DNA of 17,944 bases from DATKIY01 sp035543875 (GTDB lineage: Bacteria > Actinomycetota > Actinomycetes > JAHEKZ01). Below, piece by piece: positions 7,837 through 14,745 of this stretch. Position 1 is the first letter of the stretch. Each line of letters starts with the position of its first letter. The translations under genes were made by a program, and so were the position numbers. The stretch spans positions 1 through 17,944 of the forward strand of contig DATKIY010000020.1 of the NCBI GenBank assembly GCA_035543875.1, read 5' to 3'. The notes under the pieces were generated by a model. It saw nothing but the letters and a program-made list of their open reading frames with translations. It searched no databases and was not told the origin of the DNA.

Positions 7837-8376
7837 TTAGCTGTTTGGTCCGGCAGCCCTGACGCGCTCGACCTCTGTCATCGCGTTGCGCAGGTCGGCG
7901 AGCCAGTCACCGGTGTGCTGGCCAACAAGACGTACACACCACGCCAGCGCATCTGCCCGGGAGCGGGCAACGCCGGCAGCGACGAGGGTGTCCAGTACGT
8001 GCCGCTCAGGCTGTCTGAGGCGCGTCATAACCGGGGCGGCCAAGTGCGTGAACATGATCGGCTCGCCACCCACGTCAACTCCCCAGGCGACCTTTCGATC
8101 AGTGCGACGCTCAATCTCGCTGGCGATCTCGATCCGCTGCTCGCGCGTCCGCTCCCTAAAGCCGGTCGCCAGCCCCCTGCGAGCAGCTGCGAGCTCCGCG
8201 TCATCGGCGTCGTCGCCACCGTCCGGTGCCGCCAGCGTGCCGATCACAGTGATCTCTTCGCGGTCGACGATCACTCGCAGGGCGCCCTCGAACCAGTCGC
8301 TTGGGATCCGGCCGGTCAACCAGCCGCGCAGTTCTGCCTCTTCCTGGGTCGGGTCTGGCCGACTGTCTTCGCTCAT
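7837..8376 (-). CDS. Conserved actinobacterial protein with C-terminal ribbon-helix-helix-like segment, putative autoregulator
   Basis: A 179-residue soluble protein with no named family that I can assign with certainty. The N-terminal two thirds are acidic/polar (DWFEGALRVIVDREEITVIG strand-rich block at about 27-46, then an Arg/Glu-rich helix). Residues about 117-150 read as a ribbon-helix-helix unit: a strand (PVMTRLRQP), helix A (ERHVLDTLVAAGVA), the turn RSRADAL typical of RHH regulators, and helix B (ALAWCVRLVGQH). A perfect AT-rich inverted repeat overlaps the start codon, as expected for autoregulation. The position of the RHH unit near the C-terminus is unusual. The ATG has no ribosome binding site; TAATCA ends 7 nt before it, which could mean a leaderless transcript. 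It lies 32 nt after uspA. The RHH and regulator roles are inferred from pattern. Confidence 0.8.
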   Translation of the reverse strand: MSEDSRPDPTQEEAELRGWLTGRIPSDWFEGALRVIVDREEITVIGTLAAPDGGDDADDAELAAARRGLATGFRERTREQRIEIASEIERRTDRKVAWGVDVGGEPIMFTHLAAPVMTRLRQPERHVLDTLVAAGVARSRADALAWCVRLVGQHTGDWLADLRNAMTEVERVRAAGPNS

Positions 8377-8392
8377 GTAATGATGATTACAT
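8375..8392. promoter_or_regulatory. Operator-like inverted repeat at the start of the RHH-like gene
   Basis: A perfect 7-bp inverted repeat, ATGTAAT-GATG-ATTACAT, spans the start codon of the 179-aa gene and the 32-nt gap behind uspA. On the minus strand another related half-site, TGTAAG, lies just upstream, giving TGTAAG-TA-TGTAAT-CATC-ATTACA; repeated half-sites of this kind suit RHH proteins, which bind cooperatively. It is AT-rich in a GC-rich setting. A bound repressor would cover the start codon and the possible -10. The cognate protein is inferred from proximity only. Confidence 0.5.
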
Positions 8393-8408
8393 ACTTACAA
8401 GCAACGCG

Positions 8409-8900
8409 CTACCCCGCCTTACGGACCGGGACCACCGTCACGGGTCCACGAGCATGCGCAACCACGTACTCGGAGGTTCCGCCGAGGAGTGCCTTGGCCA
8501 ACCCCTTCCCGCGAGCGCCGATCACCACCACTGCAGCAACCTCGCTGGCAGCAACCAGAGCGTCGCGCGCCGATGCATGAACAGGCACCGCAATCACCTC
8601 GACCGCGGGCTCGCCTTCAAGCGCGCCTCGGGTGGCCGTGAGGATGCGCTCGCGGACGGCGTCGGCAAATTCGTCCTGGCTCGGTACGTAGCCGGGCTCG
8701 AACGTTGCCGGTCGCGGAGCCGTCGTCATTGACCACGCTCTGACGACAGCCAACGGGCGGCCGCGACGAACCGCCTCTTCGCCAGCCCAGCGGATTGCGT
8801 GGGCAGCCTCCGGCGACCCATCGTCTCCCACGACAACCAAACCAACGAGTGAGTCGAGGTCCAATGCACGGCTCGCGCCACGGTCCAGGTCTCGGCTCAT
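8409..8900 (-). CDS. Universal stress protein, UspA family (ATP-binding type)
   Basis: A 163-residue single-domain universal stress protein. The nucleotide-binding signature G-x2-G-x9-G-T/S is intact in GARGKGLAKALLGGTSEYV near the C-terminus, and VVVGDDGSPEA near the N-terminus gives the adenine-binding Asp. These features place it in the ATP-binding branch, usually tied to growth arrest, hypoxia or redox stress; its exact role is unknown. ATG at 8900 is preferred to an in-frame GTG at 8918, because the GTG lies inside the upstream yyaL gene and its sequence (GAGGCAGAG) serves as ribosome binding site for the ATG. The ATG is 4 nt beyond the yyaL TAA, so the two are probably co-transcribed. 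Confidence 0.9.
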   Translation of the reverse strand: MSRDLDRGASRALDLDSLVGLVVVGDDGSPEAAHAIRWAGEEAVRRGRPLAVVRAWSMTTAPRPATFEPGYVPSQDEFADAVRERILTATRGALEGEPAVEVIAVPVHASARDALVAASEVAAVVVIGARGKGLAKALLGGTSEYVVAHARGPVTVVPVRKAG

Positions 8901-8904
8901 GTCG

Positions 8905-10923
8905 TTACTCTGCCTCACGCTTCAGCGCTTGGCGCAGTTTTTCGACGTCCGACGTTGGTGCTTGACAGGTGAAGTGCCGACACACGTACGCGGTGGGTGA
9001 GCCGCCTACTGACGGTCGGTCGGTGAGCAGGCCCACCGGGCTAGGAGTACTGCCATCGTCAACGGCGATCACTACTCCTGGTGCCGTGCACGCCAGCGCG
9101 GCCAGATGGAGGAGCTGTCGCGACTCACCAGCTGGGCCGACGATCGCCACCTCCCGCGGCCCATCGATCTGCGCCTCGGTGACGGCCAACCACCAACCAG
9201 CAAACCGGGGGGACGCTACCTGCAGCTTTGCGGTCGACGCCAGCAGAGCCTCCGCCGCATCGCGATACGTGGCTTCGCCCGAAAGAGCAGCGAATGAAAG
9301 CAACGCGCCAGCGGCAGCGGCCTGACCCGATGGAGTTGCGTTGTCGCCCGGATCCTGAGGTCGGCGCACTAGACGCTCAGCATGATGTCCGGTGTCGTAC
9401 AGTCCACCGCGGCTGTCGGCAAAGTCAGCAAGGACGACGTCCAGCAGCGTACGGACGGTCTGATACCAGGTCGACTCTCCGGTCACCGCGTACAAGGCGA
9501 GCAACCCCTCGCAGACATTCGCGTAGTCCTCGAGGACACCATCCGGAGTTCCGACTTCGCCGTCGCGCGAAACTCGTCGCAGCCGACCGTCCACGAGGTG
9601 CAGGTCGACCAGCAGCGTCGCAGCCGTTCGCGCGGCGTCGATCAGATCGGTCCGATCGCACAGCGCGCCGGTCTCGGCAAGCGCCGCGATAGCCAACCCG
9701 TTCCACGAAGCAACAATCTTGTCGTCGCGCGCGGGTCGTACGCGCTGTGCGCGGGTGGCGAGCAACTCGCCCTTGATCTTGGCGAACCGCTCTAGGTCGT
9801 CCGGCTCGCTCAGTCGCTGCAGGGTCGACGAACCCGCTTCGAATGTGCCTTCTTCAGTCACGCTGAAGACATCTGCCGCCCACGCGCCGTCCTCGGAGCC
9901 GAGCGCCGAAGCCAACTCCTTTCGATTCCAAACGTAGAAGCGGCCCTCCTCGCCTTCTGAGTCCGCATCGAGCGCGGAAGCAAACCCGCCTTCGACGGTT
10001 CGCAGCTCACGAAGCAGGAAATCGCACGTCTCTTCCGCTATTCGGCGACCGAGTGGTCGCCCGCTGCTCTTCCACAAATGAAGAGCGACGCGGGCAAGCA
10101 GCGCGTTGTCGTACAGCATCTTCTCGAAGTGTGGAACCACCCAGTCCGCGTCCACGCTGTACCTCGCGAAGCCGCCACCTAGTTGGTCGTACATCCCACC
10201 GTTTGCCATCGCACGCATCGTGCCTTCGGCCATGAGCAGCGCGTCAGACGAACCAGTCCGCGCGTTATGGCGAAGTAGAAACTCCAACACCATCGACGGT
10301 GGGAACTTGGGTGCAACGCCAAATCCTCCGCGCGCGTAGTCGTACTGCCTCATCAGCGTGTTTAGAGCGTCAGCCACCTGTTCCGCGCCGGGTGGCGACT
10401 CCTGTCCGATCGCCACATCGTCACGCATCGCGTCAAGCCGCTCCACCACTACGCTCGCCTGGCTGACAACCTCTGTGCGCCTCTCACGCCAGGCTTCGTT
10501 GATGGCCGTGAGTACGTCGGTAAATGCAGGGCTGCCTTGCCTGCGCTGTTTCGGGTAGTACGTCCCTGCGAAGAACGGCGCTCCATCGGGCGTCATGAAC
10601 ACAGTCATCGGCCAACCACCGTGACCAGTCATTGCTGTTACGGCGTCCATGTAGATCGCATCGACGTCCGGGCGTTCCTCCCGGTCCACCTTGATACTCA
10701 CAAAGTTTGCATTCAGCTGCTTGGCCGTAGCGTCATCCTCGAACGACTCGTGCGCCATGACGTGACACCAGTGGCATGCTGCATAACCGACCGACAGCAG
10801 TACTGGAACGTCCCTCCGCCTGGCTTCCGCGAAAGCCTCATCGCCCCAGGCGTACCAATCGACGGGATTGTGTTGGTGCTGCAAGAGATAGGGACTGGTC
10901 GCTCCAGCCAAGCGATTGCTCAT
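8905..10923 (-). CDS. Thioredoxin domain-containing protein, DUF255 (YyaL/SSP411 family)
   Basis: A 672-residue two-part protein of the family containing Bacillus YyaL and mammalian SPATA20. Residues 1-165 are a thioredoxin-like domain starting with the hallmark NRLAGATSPYLLQH and carrying AACHWCHVM with the CxxC cysteines at 50 and 53, then VKVDREERPD-like (SIKVDREERPDVD) and GGWPMTVFMTPDG. The remainder, from about 190, is an (alpha/alpha)6-barrel-like region with GGFGVAPKFPP, DQLGGGFARYSVDADWVVPHFEKM and ALDADSEGEEGRFYVW, as in N-acyl-glucosamine epimerase-like folds. Biochemical function is not established; a redox or sugar-related role has been proposed. No signal peptide, so cytoplasmic. 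ATG at 10923 gives the family's usual MxNRL start; a GTG at 10929 is the alternative. No ribosome binding site is visible, and the upstream frame ends in an ATGA overlap with this start. uspA follows immediately. Confidence 0.93.
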   Translation of the reverse strand: MSNRLAGATSPYLLQHQHNPVDWYAWGDEAFAEARRRDVPVLLSVGYAACHWCHVMAHESFEDDATAKQLNANFVSIKVDREERPDVDAIYMDAVTAMTGHGGWPMTVFMTPDGAPFFAGTYYPKQRRQGSPAFTDVLTAINEAWRERRTEVVSQASVVVERLDAMRDDVAIGQESPPGAEQVADALNTLMRQYDYARGGFGVAPKFPPSMVLEFLLRHNARTGSSDALLMAEGTMRAMANGGMYDQLGGGFARYSVDADWVVPHFEKMLYDNALLARVALHLWKSSGRPLGRRIAEETCDFLLRELRTVEGGFASALDADSEGEEGRFYVWNRKELASALGSEDGAWAADVFSVTEEGTFEAGSSTLQRLSEPDDLERFAKIKGELLATRAQRVRPARDDKIVASWNGLAIAALAETGALCDRTDLIDAARTAATLLVDLHLVDGRLRRVSRDGEVGTPDGVLEDYANVCEGLLALYAVTGESTWYQTVRTLLDVVLADFADSRGGLYDTGHHAERLVRRPQDPGDNATPSGQAAAAGALLSFAALSGEATYRDAAEALLASTAKLQVASPRFAGWWLAVTEAQIDGPREVAIVGPAGESRQLLHLAALACTAPGVVIAVDDGSTPSPVGLLTDRPSVGGSPTAYVCRHFTCQAPTSDVEKLRQALKREAE

Positions 10924-11252
10924 GACCACATCATGCTCTGACGGCGTTCGCTGCCCACCCCGGTTTCCCGCGGGGGGATGGACCAGTTGATCTCAGAGCC
11001 GCAGGACTTTGCGAGCCAATGGTTCACCTGTGAGAACGTCCGTGCCTCATGGGACTGGCGTCGATACTCGCCCCGAGCAGCGAGGTGTGGGTCCCTGACC
11101 ACAGGGTGTCTGGGGTCAATCAGCCGCTGCTTGCCCTGAACCTCTCCACCCTACGAGAACAACATCACCGGCGGGCCTAGCCGCTCGCTGACGAGACGGA
11201 TCACGGCAGCAGTGAAGGGCTTGGTCCGCTGGGGAGTGATCTTGACGCTCAT
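10920..11252 (-). pseudogene. Possible small gene or broken gene with one in-frame stop, upstream of yyaL
   Basis: Within a stretch of about 480 nt (10924-11407) with no intact recognised gene, one minus-strand frame looks partly coding. It opens with ATG at 11252, with AAGGG about 5 nt upstream, runs 33 codons (MSVKITPQRTKPFTAAVIRL...), stops at TAG 11151-11153, then continues open in the same frame to a TGA at 10920-10922 that overlaps the yyaL ATG as ATGA. Third-position GC is high in the first part (28 of 33 codons) and about 70% in the last 60 codons. It may be a 33-aa peptide gene, a pseudogene with an amber mutation, or chance. I recognise no family. The rest, 11253-11407, shows nothing I can name. 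Confidence 0.3.
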
Positions 11253-11407
11253 CTCAGCCCTTGGCACATGGTCTGGCCCGACCCGCCCGATGCAGAGTCA
11301 CAGACAAGCGGATGGCGGACGGCGAATGCCGAGTGTTCTGGCCCGGCTGCTCCCGCCAATGACTCGGCCTGCGTTCTCGTCCGCCTGAGCGATGTGGGGA
11401 GGTCGGG

Positions 11408-11716
11408 TTACCTACTCTTTAGTACGACCGTCAACGAGCCGCGGACGAAGTACACAGTGCAGGACGGCACGCCGTCGGCACCCCAGACGCGCGCTTGCAT
11501 AATGCCCCCTTCCCGGATCTTGCCGGGCCCGTCGAGGATTCCCTTCACCCGGTGCAGGCTGTCGCCATCCTCGATGGCTCGGTACTCGCGTCGAAGACAG
11601 TTGTTCTCCTTGTTGTCACCGACTCCCGCGTTCGCAGGCATCGGCGTGGCTGCGAGCAACCCCGCTACCATCACGACAGTCAGAGCCCTGAGCCTCAATC
11701 GTGTCTGCTGCGCCAC
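11408..11716 (-). CDS. Small secreted protein, SmpA/BLIP-like repeat
   Basis: A 102-residue exported protein. The first 30 residues form a clear Sec signal peptide: Arg-rich n-region (TRLRLRAL), hydrophobic core (TVVMVAGLLAATP) and a probable cleavage after ANA. The mature part of about 72 residues has two cysteines (CLRREY and SCTVYF) that could form a disulfide, and the pattern REYRAIEDGDSLHRVKGILDGPGKI followed by VYFVRGSLTV is like a single SmpA/OmlA or beta-lactamase-inhibitor-like (BLIP) repeat common in secreted actinobacterial proteins. Function is unknown. GTG at 11716 is chosen over ATG at 11728 because GGGAGAA lies about 5 nt before the GTG. The 3' end of an uncertain ORF overlaps its first 22 nt. 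Confidence 0.65.
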   Translation of the reverse strand: MAQQTRLRLRALTVVMVAGLLAATPMPANAGVGDNKENNCLRREYRAIEDGDSLHRVKGILDGPGKIREGGIMQARVWGADGVPSCTVYFVRGSLTVVLKSR

Positions 11717-12162
11717 AAGTTCTCCCATCCGATGCGCTCATCATCTGATGTTGCTTCATCGGCGCTGCGCAGGGCGCACTTGACCTGAGGGCGGGTGGAC
11801 CGATAGCCGCCGTAGCGGCGAAGGTATCTGTGGGGAGGTGCCTGCGCGGTGGCGTGGCTGGGCGGCTTCGTTCTCTTTGAGTTGCGCCAGATGCGTCTCC
11901 GCGTCGAATGGCGCGCCTCCTCACTCAGGCGACGACGGACCGCGGCTTCCACCAACGTCGCGTCAATCGCCTTGTTCACCTCAGTCCAGTGGACTTCCGA
12001 TGACACCGCCAAGGCGGTACTTTCCTCTGCGCCCAGCCCGTCGCGGCCGTCCGTTAGGTTCCCCGGGTCGCTGGATTTCAGCCCGTCTTCGTCATCGCGC
12101 GTTCCCGACATGAAGGTCCCAGCGCTGGCCATTCCGTTCTGATACGCAAACGTTCCGCACAT
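11695..12162 (-). CDS. Hypothetical Arg-rich protein, uncertain
   Basis: An open frame of up to 155 codons with no family I recognise. The first third is acidic (DDEDGLKSSDPGN), the middle has a helical stretch (EVNKAIDATLVEAAVRRRLS), and the last half is very basic (RRRIWRNSKRTKPPSH, RYLRRYGGYRSTRP). Third-position GC is roughly 70%, in line with coding, and the competing frames on the other strand are low complexity. No good ribosome binding site was found for the ATG at 12162 or for later ATGs at 12132 and 12111. The 3' end overlaps the secreted-protein gene by 22 nt, so the two could be coupled. It may be real, a remnant, or not a gene. Confidence 0.3.
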   Translation of the reverse strand: MCGTFAYQNGMASAGTFMSGTRDDEDGLKSSDPGNLTDGRDGLGAEESTALAVSSEVHWTEVNKAIDATLVEAAVRRRLSEEARHSTRRRIWRNSKRTKPPSHATAQAPPHRYLRRYGGYRSTRPQVKCALRSADEATSDDERIGWENLWRSRHD

Positions 12163-12242
12163 CGTGGAAAGAATGAAAGGCGGTGTTTTGGCGGAGGACG
12201 ACGTTGGTTAAACATTTGGCAGCCGCTGGAGGAAACGGAACG

Positions 12243-12956
12243 CTAGTTGTCCCAGTCGTAACCGCGATGGCGTTGCCCGCGAGGGGTAACGGAAGAGTCT
12301 GCTTCCGAACCCCAGACCTGCCATCCCGGCCGCGGGTAACGGGCGAACATCTCAAGATAAGGACCAGGCGAGCACGCCTCAATAAGCTCGTACTGCTCGT
12401 CAGGCTTGCGCGAATGTTCGCGCTTACGGGTTTCAATCATGTTCACCTGGCGACGCCCCGGCGCGAGGGTGCGCATTGAGCCGCGCACTCCGAACAAGAT
12501 CGGTTCAGTGACGTTGCGGAAGTAGAAGCCGACACCGCGACCGTCTGGCCCGCCGTCTTTGCGTCGCTTTGCCCAGACCAGATTGCTGACGTACCGGAAT
12601 CCCCACGCTTGCATGACCCGAAGCCCCTCGGGGAGCAGCGCATTCGGAACCCAGAGGTAAAGGTGCGCGGCATCGGCAGTCGCGCCTTCGACCGGCAGTC
12701 GACAGATGTCGTCGACAGTCATGGTGTCGTAACGATCAAGGCGGCGGTGCTCTGGTGCAACCTTGCCCGTGCGGTTCTGGAAACGCCACGGTGGATCGGC
12801 CAAGATCGTCTTAAACCCGCCCTTGACGACAGGGAGAGCGGGAATCTCACCAACCGCCGAAACGTCGGCACGTAGCGGTTTTGCGGACCCGCCAGCCCGA
12901 GGGGAGCGCCGCGACTTGGCTCGCTGACTGCTCCGCGCGATGGGCTCGGCGGTCAT
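12243..12956 (-). CDS. MT-A70 family DNA adenine N6-methyltransferase, predicted modification subunit of a Type II R-M system
   Basis: A 237-residue AdoMet-dependent methyltransferase. The catalytic motif DPPW is at residues 54-57 (ILADPPWRFQ), as in MT-A70 and M.MunI-like N6-adenine enzymes. Other visible elements are AHLYLWVPNALLPEG, VSNLVWAKRRKDG, TEPILFGVRG, RKREHSRKPDEQYELIE and the C-terminal EMFARYPRPGWQVWG, which completes the AdoMet-binding part. The N-terminal 40 residues are basic and low complexity. ATG at 12956 has TAGGAG 6 nt upstream; a longer in-frame GTG start at 13088 lacks this. The endonuclease gene ends 153 nt upstream on the same strand. It probably methylates the same site as the nuclease; by analogy with BglII/BstYI that would be RGATCY or AGATCT, which is inference. 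Confidence 0.88.
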   Translation of the reverse strand: MTAEPIARSSQRAKSRRSPRAGGSAKPLRADVSAVGEIPALPVVKGGFKTILADPPWRFQNRTGKVAPEHRRLDRYDTMTVDDICRLPVEGATADAAHLYLWVPNALLPEGLRVMQAWGFRYVSNLVWAKRRKDGGPDGRGVGFYFRNVTEPILFGVRGSMRTLAPGRRQVNMIETRKREHSRKPDEQYELIEACSPGPYLEMFARYPRPGWQVWGSEADSSVTPRGQRHRGYDWDN

Positions 12957-12974
12957 GATGGCTCCTACGGTGGC

Positions 12975-12987
12975 GGGGGCGGGGGGG
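12975..12987 (-). repeat. Poly-C tracts (C7 and C5) in the leader of the methyltransferase gene
   Basis: The plus strand reads G5-C-G7 at this place, so the minus strand has CCCCCCCGCCCCC about 20-30 nt before the methyltransferase ATG, just upstream of its ribosome binding site. Such homopolymers can vary in length by slippage. Here it would change leader spacing, or the frame of a longer N-terminal form if that were used. Variation is not shown by one sequence. Confidence 0.6.
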
Positions 12988-13021
12988 TCGTGAACTCGAG
13001 TTGCGTCCCCTACGGTGCACG

Positions 13022-13048
13022 ACCCTACCGACAGTTTGCGGTTTCCAA
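13022..13048 (-). promoter_or_regulatory. Possible promoter for the methyltransferase gene
   Basis: Inside the 153-nt gap between endonuclease and methyltransferase, the minus strand has TTGGAA (13048-13043), 15 nt, then TAGGGT (13027-13022). The -10 fits the actinobacterial TANNNT pattern; the spacer is short. It would give a leader of about 60 nt and let the methyltransferase be made independently of the nuclease. Weak evidence. Confidence 0.3.
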
Positions 13049-13109
13049 GGTGACCGGTGCCCGCGCGGTCACGACCCTGATCGGTCACAAGTCGGATCGG
13101 CGAGCACCA

Positions 13110-13958
13110 TCAGTGTGGTGATCGGTCGAGAATGTCGTAGCCCCGCTTCATCAAGGCCAGCCACTGAGGTTCAGCCTCCGACCATGACCGATAAGTGTTC
13201 CGCCAGCTGGCCCTGAACTCGTCAGCCTCATCGAACATCAGGTCTGCCTCGATCAACACGTCCCGGTCTTCAATACGAGCAGGTTCGATACCAATGAGCA
13301 GCAAGGGACACTCCCCTCCGCCACCGAGCCCCACGCGAGGCAGCAGTTTGTCCCAGTGGGTTGAAGCCTTACCGTACTTGGAGGTTCGGCTTTCATCGTT
13401 GAGAAGCGTGCGTTCCAGCAAGCGCTGCAAGGTTGCTCCGCGAGTCACAATGACGCCGACAGCGAGGGCGCCCTCCCGGTGTAAGGCTTGATAGTTCAAC
13501 AGGTCGCGGTCGTAGAACGGATCTTTGTTGTTCCATTCCATTTCAACGGCGACACCTGGATACGGCTTGTCCTTGCTGCCAGTGGAGAACATGTCGATCT
13601 CATGTCCACGCACTGCGCTAATGACCTCACCGTCAATAGTTTTACCAATCTCAATGTTCTTCTTCCCCCAGCCACGTTCAGCCAACGAGTCGTCGAATCG
13701 ACGCACGAAAACGGTACGTCCACCACCGCCTGCCCGAAGCTCCTGGAGATGGATCGTGAATTGCGAAAGGGCCGACATCAGATCGTCGAACTGCTTTGAG
13801 AACGCATGTCGCAAAATGATGTCGGCGTAACGAGTTACGCCGTACGTATAGCCAGCCGGTAGATCGTCGATGGTGGCGGGTAACACCGCACCGGCCGGCT
13901 CGGTGGCAGCCAGTTGGTCGATCGATACCTCAGGAGTTGCGACTTCGAAGTCAAACAC
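13110..13958 (-). CDS. BglII/BstYI-like Type II restriction endonuclease
   Basis: A 282-residue protein resembling the BglII/BstYI family (Endonuc-BglII). The segment RYADIILRHAFSKQFDDLM (43-61) lines up with the first helix of BglII. The core GVAVEMEWNNKDPFYDRDLL (135-154) matches the BglII/BstYI VEVQF strand, with Asp130 nine residues before Glu139, the BglII spacing, and Glu141 where BglII and BstYI have Gln. Then come ALAVGVIVTRG, like AIIITKG of BglII, and CPLLLIGIEPARI, like APLVLIGIAP of BstYI. About 40 extra residues precede the core. Expected to cut RGATCY or AGATCT, by family only. The open frame extends upstream, but that part lies inside bfr, so GTG at 13958 is chosen, 10 nt after the bfr stop and without a ribosome binding site. 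The methyltransferase follows. Confidence 0.85.
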   Translation of the reverse strand: MFDFEVATPEVSIDQLAATEPAGAVLPATIDDLPAGYTYGVTRYADIILRHAFSKQFDDLMSALSQFTIHLQELRAGGGGRTVFVRRFDDSLAERGWGKKNIEIGKTIDGEVISAVRGHEIDMFSTGSKDKPYPGVAVEMEWNNKDPFYDRDLLNYQALHREGALAVGVIVTRGATLQRLLERTLLNDESRTSKYGKASTHWDKLLPRVGLGGGGECPLLLIGIEPARIEDRDVLIEADLMFDEADEFRASWRNTYRSWSEAEPQWLALMKRGYDILDRSPH

Positions 13959-13968
13959 GGGCGTTGCG

Positions 13969-14448
13969 CTATGCCGACGGCTGCTCGACGAGTTGAGCCA
14001 GGTAGAGCGCCTCACCGAGTGTCGCAAGCAGTTCCAGCTGAGTCTCGAGGTAGTCGATGTGGTGCTCTTCGTCGGCAAGAATCGCCTCGAACAAAGCAGC
14101 ACTGGTGATGTCCCCAACGTTTCGCATGTAGGCGGCGCCTTCGCAAAGCCGTTTCACTGCGTCTTGTTCGATGGTCATGTCTGACCTGAACTGCTCGGGA
14201 ACCGTGGTGCCAATGCTTAGCGGGGAAAGCCGTTGGTAGTTCGGCAGGCCTTCAACGAACAAGATCCGGTCCGTCAGCAGTTCGGCGTGCTTCATCTCAT
14301 CGATCGACTCTGACCTCGTATATGCCGCGAGCTTGGGGTATCCCCAGTTCTCTTGCATCTTTGCGTGCAGGAAGTACTGGTTGATCGCGGTCAGCTCTGC
14401 GGTCAGTTGTTCGTTGAGGAACTCGATGACCTTGGCATCACCTTGCAC
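13969..14448 (-). CDS. bfr: Bacterioferritin
   Basis: A 159-residue haem-containing ferritin, the length of E. coli Bfr (158). It oxidises Fe(II) at a di-iron ferroxidase centre and stores the mineral in a 24-subunit shell. Ligands sit at the E. coli positions: Glu18 (TAELTAINQYF), Glu51, the haem-ligating Met52 and His54 (ESIDEMKH), a Glu near 94 in IEQDAVK, and Glu127 and His130 in DEEHHID. The start is GTG at 14448, giving MQGDAKVIEFLNEQL as usual in the family; GGAGG lies 8 nt upstream, and the in-frame ATG at 14463 is itself part of that site. It is 48 nt downstream of bfd, so the two are likely one operon under the iron box. The restriction endonuclease starts 10 nt downstream. Confidence 0.97.
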   Translation of the reverse strand: MQGDAKVIEFLNEQLTAELTAINQYFLHAKMQENWGYPKLAAYTRSESIDEMKHAELLTDRILFVEGLPNYQRLSPLSIGTTVPEQFRSDMTIEQDAVKRLCEGAAYMRNVGDITSAALFEAILADEEHHIDYLETQLELLATLGEALYLAQLVEQPSA

Positions 14449-14496
14449 TGTCGCTTCCTCCATCAATCTGATCCGTGGAGCGCCGTTACTGCACCC

Positions 14497-14700
14497 TCAC
14501 GATGCTGCCACCATGGCGGTTCCGGCTAGCTCGCGGGTGATGCCAGCGGCTGCTAAGCGGTCACAGATGCGGTCGACGCAGCTCCCGCACCCGGTCCCCG
14601 CGTTGCAGGCACGCCCGACCTCGGCAGGGGTTTTGGCTCCGGCCGTGATCACATGCTCAAGCTCGGCTTCGGTCACGGCGTGGCAGATGCAGGCGTACAC
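14497..14700 (-). CDS. bfd: Bacterioferritin-associated ferredoxin
   Basis: A 67-residue (2Fe-2S) protein that passes electrons to bacterioferritin to release stored iron. The four cluster cysteines are at 4, 6, 38 and 41 (YACICHAVTE and GTGCGSCVDRI), the same positions as in E. coli Bfd, with the helix-turn-helix-like fold of the BFD family between. GTG at 14700 is chosen because it gives the family start M-Y-x-C-I-C-H and has CAGGA upstream; a GTG at 14721 would add seven non-conserved residues. It is first of the bfd-bfr pair with an iron box 46 nt upstream. Confidence 0.93.
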   Translation of the reverse strand: MYACICHAVTEAELEHVITAGAKTPAEVGRACNAGTGCGSCVDRICDRLAAAGITRELAGTAMVAAS

Positions 14701-14745
14701 GGGCGGGTCCTGACTTCTCACAGATTACTGCCGGCGGGGAACAAG

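Noticed and set aside
7246..8580. A 444-codon open frame on the plus strand opposite uppS and the RHH-like gene
   Set aside because: It runs antisense through two well-supported genes and their gap, shows no recognisable motif, and has the composition expected of an antisense shadow in GC-rich DNA.
10958..10976. GC-rich hairpin near CCCCGGTTTCCCGCGGGG as a terminator or RNA element
   Set aside because: The stem is about 5 bp with no T-run, and the position just upstream of yyaL does not suit a terminator.
13959..14117. Upstream extension of the endonuclease frame to 14117
   Set aside because: The extra residues are Ser/Arg-rich low complexity and lie out of frame inside bfr, whose sequence is clearly constrained.
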